A stretch of 64,000 nucleotides of DNA, taken from the NCBI RefSeq assembly GCF_024362695.1, contig NC_065420.1, forward strand, positions 13,245,420 through 13,309,419, read 5' to 3'. The position numbers were made by a program, and so were the translations under genes. The notes beneath the pieces were generated by a model, which had not been told where the DNA came from, did not search any database, and worked only from the letters and a program-made list of their open reading frames with translations. This stretch comes from Pectinophora gossypiella (lineage: Eukaryota; Arthropoda; Insecta; Lepidoptera; Gelechiidae). This document shows, piece by piece, positions 59,830-64,000 of this stretch. The stretch's first letter is position 1; each line of letters starts with the position of its first letter.

Positions 59830-60588
59830 TGTAAGGATCATAATAGGTCTGACAAGGCCCTCACAATTCTCAAATAATAAATAATGAAAAACAGTAAGTG
59901 TCATTAAAACAAAAATAATTTAAAACACATTAAGGTACCAAAGCCCTAACGTTATTACACACCCAAAACATATTTCCCTTAAAAATGTACCACATTTTAT
60001 CTTGACAGAGTCGCTAAGCGGCGCATTTTCAGTGGCTAATGAGCCGTACTCCTGGATTTTTCCGCCATGTCTGATACGGTGTGGTGTGTCTGACAATCCG
60101 GATTATCCTGGCATGTCACGGGTTCGACGCGTGATTAACTTAACCCTGATCGTGATTGGCAAGTGCTTTTTTTAAGTAAAATATTTATTAAAGTTACCTA
60201 TAGGACCTTATGCTATAGGGAAATAATTACACAAGCTTAATAAGTACCTAGTCTACATTTCTGTAGGAATTCAATAAATCCAAGAAACAGAAAATTAAAA
60301 GGTACCTTACACAATTTAATATACATAATTCGAATATTTATTTTTTAATTCGATTCCATTTTATATTACGTAAAGAGATGTTTCTTATGTTAAATTAATA
60401 AACAATTATAAAATTTATAATTTATTTAAATAAAATAAAATAAAATAACTTAGGTTAGCTTTGTAATAGTGTAGCGAGGGAGCAATTTTCACTTTTCATT
60501 CGCTTGTTACAAACTTTTAGATAAGCGTTTATTTATTTTTTTTTATTTTTTTTTAGTTTTTTAAAAAAATAATAGTAATGTCAGTTTT
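59830..60588. other. LINE 3' flank and AT-rich DNA
   Basis: The 3' UTR of the preceding relic probably continues to the AATAAATAATGAAAAA near 59875. A reversed LINE tail may begin at 60165. No gene. Confidence 0.35.
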
Positions 60589-60589
60589 G

Positions 60590-60708
60590 CCCAATGCGGG
60601 TTGGTGGAGGTGTGGAATAGCGTCGTAGAGTATGCTCTTCCGATTGATTGAATGGAGCCCAGTGCCCGGCAGTGGGACGTATATAGGCTGTTTATGTATA
60701 ATATGTAT
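60590..60708 (+). mobile_element. SINE-B tail fragment
   Basis: CCAATGCGGGTTGGTGGAGG on this strand, then GAGTATGCTC, GATTGATTGAATGGAGCC and GCCCGGCAGTGGGACGTATA. The first block is inverted relative to the rest, indicating an internal rearrangement. Confidence 0.55.
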
Positions 60709-60879
60709 TTATGTCAGTATTGTCACTAGACAATTATAGTGTCTTGTACATTACGACTTTCGTTTTGGTTATTACAGGTTTTGTATTTTTGCATACAATA
60801 TAGTAGTGTGTGTGTACTTCTAACCTTCAGTTCTACCGTCACTTTTCTTTGACTCAAAATTCAGTACAATCTGACATTG

Positions 60880-60965
60880 CTGCATTTGATTTGATCCTGA
60901 CACACTTCTCTTGCTTCCTACATTCATCAATCAATTAATACACGCGTTCCGGTAGAGTAACCCTT
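60880..60965 (-). pseudogene. RTE-like LINE C-terminal tail
   Basis: In minus orientation: GATTGATGAATGTAGGAAGC and AAGAGAAGTGTGTCAGGATC. Confidence 0.5.
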
Positions 60966-61001
60966 ACCACCTTCACATTAGCATCTTTTAACAATAAAAA
61001 T

Positions 61002-61361
61002 CGTCCCCCCTAGTATTATCTCGTTTTCACAGAATCCGCTTACCTAACCTAAAGATTTGACAGGTCCGGTTTTTTACAAAAGCGACTGCCTGTCTGACCT
61101 TCCAACCCGCGAAGGGAAAACCATCTTAATACAAGTTAGGTCACATACCTCCGAAAATGCATTTCTCGGGAATGTGTGTTTCCACACGATGTTTTCCTTC
61201 ACAGCTGAGCACGTGATAATTACTTGTGAACCAAAGATGAATTCGAAAACAAATTCGACAATCATTGGTTAACGCCTGTGCAGGATTTGAATCGTGATCT
61301 CAGTGCAGGATTTGAATCAAAGTGAGAGGCAAGCGTTTTACCAACTGGGCTACCACGGCTA
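61002..61361 (-). mobile_element. SINE-D, full length, with TSD
   Basis: Flanks TTAACAATAAAAAT (60988-61001) and TTAACAATGAAAAT (61362-61375) fit a 14-bp TSD with one mismatch. Head GTGGTAGCCCAGTTGGTAAA, body and end are complete. A small tandem duplication (GTGCAGGATTTGAATC twice, 61278-61320) disturbs the B-box area. Confidence 0.82.
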
Positions 61362-61375
61362 TTAACAATGAAAAT

Positions 61376-61824
61376 AAAGCTTCGAAATCTCCAGCTGACC
61401 ACCCACACTCGGGGTCATAGATATTAATTACCAGACTCATGAAACGTAACATCTGACGGTGATGTGTTGATGCAACCTGTGTTGTATCAGTTAATTAAGT
61501 ATATATAATCCGTCGGGGCAGACGTTCCTAAAGAGCAAAACGAATGCTCTGGCGCCACGCTTACAATGTCAGAGATAGGAGTGTCTCTATGGTGTATAAA
61601 CACAGTATAACAGCATATATATATATATATATATATTATTTATTATTATTTTTTTAGGAAGACTTACCGCCATTATACATTTCCTAAAATATTTTTTATT
61701 TATTTATTTGTTGCGGACCCAACTAGTTCGCCAGCTAGTTCCGCCCACATGCAACAGATGGCGCCACATTCAATAATGCGGTCTTAAAGCAGTCGTGAAA
61801 CAGTCTGAATTAAGTATCAAATAC
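61376..61824. other. No gene; (TA)n microsatellite
   Basis: (TA)n at 61614-61636. AACTAGTTCGCCAGCTAGTT at 61722 is a short inverted pair. Unassigned. Confidence 0.4.
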
Positions 61825-62309
61825 TACAGGGTGTTAGTGACATCGTAACGAATACTCAGGAGGATGATGAGTTACTAACAGATGGAATTTTCCGTCGCAA
61901 AATTCGTGAACTTTTTAGTTTTTTTTTAAATTATTTTCAATTCTATACTTTTGCGATGGAAAATTCTACTTGACATTAACTCAGAATAATCAGCTGAATC
62001 ATCCCCCTCAGTATTCGTTACGATATCACTTACACCCCGCACAAGTACATACAATAGCCATACAAGTAGGTATGTGTGTTAGTGACACCTTAACGTATTC
62101 GTTCAGTATTCTGAGGGGGATGATTCAGACCATGACTCTGAGTTGATATCAAGTGGAAGTTCTTGTCGGAAAATTAATTTAAAACATAGGGTTTTTTTTT
62201 AATAATTTCTCTTCCATGCTTTTGCGACAAAAAATCCACTTGATATCAACTCAGTATTATGAAAATCATCCCTCTAAGTTTTCGTTACGATGTCACTAAT
62301 ATCCTGTTA
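61825..62309. mobile_element. Double-hairpin foldback MITE, copy 6
   Basis: Left end TACAGGGTGTTAGTGACATC, linker with AAGTACATACAATAGCCATA, right end CACTAATATCCTGTTA. The same arrangement and orientation as copy 1 at 3454. Confidence 0.8.
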
Positions 62310-62546
62310 TTGGGAATTGCGTTTATTTGCATAGCGTTTTACAACGACTACGTCTAGGGTCGTCACCGTTATAAAAGTGTATGAAATGCAGTAATTCGTA
62401 TGCAGCTACCACACTGTTCATATATTAAAAATGATCGTGTCTTAGTGCTGTGCTGTGCTATTTTTACTTTATACTCACTGCTGTGTATTATTGTGAACAA
62501 AAATACAGAATTTCTACTATATTTTATAGAAGATAGTCAAGCCTGT
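62310..62546. other. No gene seen
   Basis: Unassigned sequence; a direct GTGCTGTGCTGTGCT run at about 62438. Confidence 0.35.
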
Positions 62547-62547
62547 T

Positions 62548-62664
62548 AACCTGGCTTGGTTTCCCTTCGCGTGTTGAGTCGCTTCTGTAAAAACCGGACC
62601 TGTCAAGTCTTCAGGTTAGGTAAGCGGACCCTGTGAAAAACGGGATAATGCTAGGGGGATGAGT
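62548..62664 (+). mobile_element. SINE-D 3' end
   Basis: GTTTCCCTTCGCGTGTTGAG, ACCGGACCTGTCAAGTCTTC and GGACCCTGTGAAAAACGGGA. Confidence 0.62.
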
Positions 62665-63488
62665 CAAGCATTTGAAATGGCTTTTTAGCAATAAGATCAC
62701 CAATTCTGCTTATTTTATTGATCTGTACATTTCCTGAGTTTATGTATTTGTGCAATAAAGAAAATCCTACTTGACAACTTAGACTTTTTTCGAAACGAGT
62801 TTGTATGGGAATACTGTCTTGTGACGTCATCGATAAAAGCGATCAAAGTTGTACTCATTGTTACTTTACTCATAAATAAATATCGAAAATAAGACGATAA
62901 TTAAAATGAGATTGATTTTTTACCGTGTTAGACTGCTTTCTGTTTCTATGTTAGCATTTTATAATTTATCTTTGACCCAGTCAAATACCCTATTAATGCT
63001 CGTGACCGTACCTAGAAAGTGCCTTTTTACTCATATCTTCAAAAGACCCAGGTTATGTTAGGTTAGTTTCCATTTTACTGAACGTCAAAACAAGAAATGA
63101 ATTGTGAAAGTAACGGGCGTGAATTCTCGATCTGTCGAATGTCGAATTTTAATTCGGATTTATTTATTCATGAATCTCCACAGCCGTATGTATATTTATG
63201 TAAATATAATTCCAGACGGACAGACAGACGACGTATGGGAGCGTCGTGTGCGAGCCATAGTACATTCCCAGGACACTACACTCTATTTATATTTGCATTG
63301 TTTTCCAACAGATCTAACGAGAAATCTGTCTAGCTATTCCTAACACACACGCACATACACAGAGAGAATGAGAGAAAGAGTGTGGGAGAAAAAGATAGAA
63401 TAAACGATAAAACTACGTATATTAGGGATACTCCCCGCCCCGCACAGATACGAGAAAGGAACGAGTGTTTTTTTAAATAAAATAAAAC
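62665..63488. other. No gene supported
   Basis: Partial MITE-T end (TTAATGCTCGTGACCGTAC) at 62992 and part of MITE-O (CTGAACGTCAAAACAAGAAA) at 63078. Two overlapping frames at 63097-63343 lack domains. GA-rich tract at 63360-63400. Confidence 0.35.
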
Positions 63489-63489
63489 C

Positions 63490-63744
63490 CCGGGGCACGC
63501 TTTTCACCACAATCTCACCTTCACGCTTACCTAGCAAATGCCTATTCACTTTAGCTTTGAAGACACCCAGATTATAGCGAGTTGGAAAACCCCATAGGCG
63601 CAGATTACCGAACTTTGGTATTATTTTTTCCAAATTGTTTACAGACCGCGTCCAAAGCATGAAATAATCGACATTATAATATGTCTTTTTTACAGAATAA
63701 TGTTTACAAATACAATGAACACTGTTGCTAATTCTTCTCAACAC
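63490..63744 (-). pseudogene. LINE C-terminal end, family S, best copy
   Basis: The minus-strand frame reads NSVHCICKHYSVKKTYYNVD, FGNLRLWGFPTRYNLGVFKA and KVNRHLLGKREGEIVVKSVP. The RYNLGVFKAKVNRHLLGK block repeats at 38915 and 44690. I take it as the extreme C-terminus of a non-LTR element. The clade is uncertain. Confidence 0.55.
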
Positions 63745-64000
63745 TTTTTAAATTTATTTTAAGTTACACCTGTCGTTTTCTGATCCGCCGAAAGGGAAAG
63801 GGACGGATGATTGACAACTGTTAATTTTAAAATAAGTGAATAAATAAATAACCCAGGCGAAGCCAAATAGGAATTAGCAGAATTATGTTCTAAGGAGATT
63901 CTAAACATTCAGATAAGTTTATGTATAACTATTTCACAAACGTAAACTAAATTTCCTTAACCGAATTTCATTAATTTCGTTCTCTCAAATACAAGTTAGC
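63745..64000. other. No gene seen
   Basis: AT-rich DNA to the window end; a GAATAAATAAATAA run at 63837 may be a LINE tail. Confidence 0.35.

Noticed and set aside
1..64000. CRISPR array, bacterial operon or phage
   Set aside because: Nothing fits: repeats are dispersed and insertional, there are no regular spacers, coding density is near zero, and element types are those of an insect nuclear genome.

Overview
This window looks like transposon-dense, non-genic DNA from an insect, most probably a moth or butterfly (Lepidoptera). It is AT-rich and has no convincing intact host gene, no rRNA operon, no functional tRNA gene and no CRISPR array. Almost every interpretable segment is a transposable element or the debris of one. 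The lepidopteran assignment is an inference from the repeat types: tRNA-headed SINEs with a shared core, RTE/BovB-like and CR1-like LINE tails, a Helitron of the kind common in moths, and TA- and TTAA-type MITEs.

Four SINE families dominate, named here A to D for cross-reference. SINE-A has a tRNA-like start joined to a 5S-rRNA-like block and ends in (GAT)n. SINE-B and SINE-C have tRNA-like heads. A, B and C share a central core around CTTCGGAAGGCACGTTAAGC. SINE-D has a different tRNA-like head and its own tail. Many copies still have exact target-site duplications (TSDs), for example at 12079-12424, 17212-17540, 21356-21615, 36041-36367, 46271-46702 and 53682-53941. LINE debris includes RTE/BovB-like 3' ends (739-1032, 13453-13861, 38012-38272, 55663-55960), a CR1-like reverse transcriptase relic (49305-50740), other non-LTR C-termini (3955-4256, 39050-39560, 59515-59828), and a Penelope-like GIY-YIG relic (14043-14345).

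DNA-transposon derivatives include six copies of a foldback MITE, five of them with two hairpins in tandem (3454, 18648, 20736, 53148, 56303, 61825). There are two hAT-like elements with 8-bp TSDs (41092-41612 and the 3.8-kb foldback-like 49178-52996). There is also a Helitron (17010-17895) and several TIR elements defined here from their inverted repeats alone (2329, 11343, 28247, 31664, 32667, 34998, 39718).

The elements are nested. At 28217-29430 a SINE-B contains a TIR element that contains a retroposon, plus a separate LINE-tail insertion. At 49178-52996 a hAT-like element contains a CR1-like LINE. At 46271-46702 a SINE-B has been internally rearranged by serial local inversions. These structures are the most unusual features seen; no new gene system was found. 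Stretches not listed as elements showed no gene on inspection.
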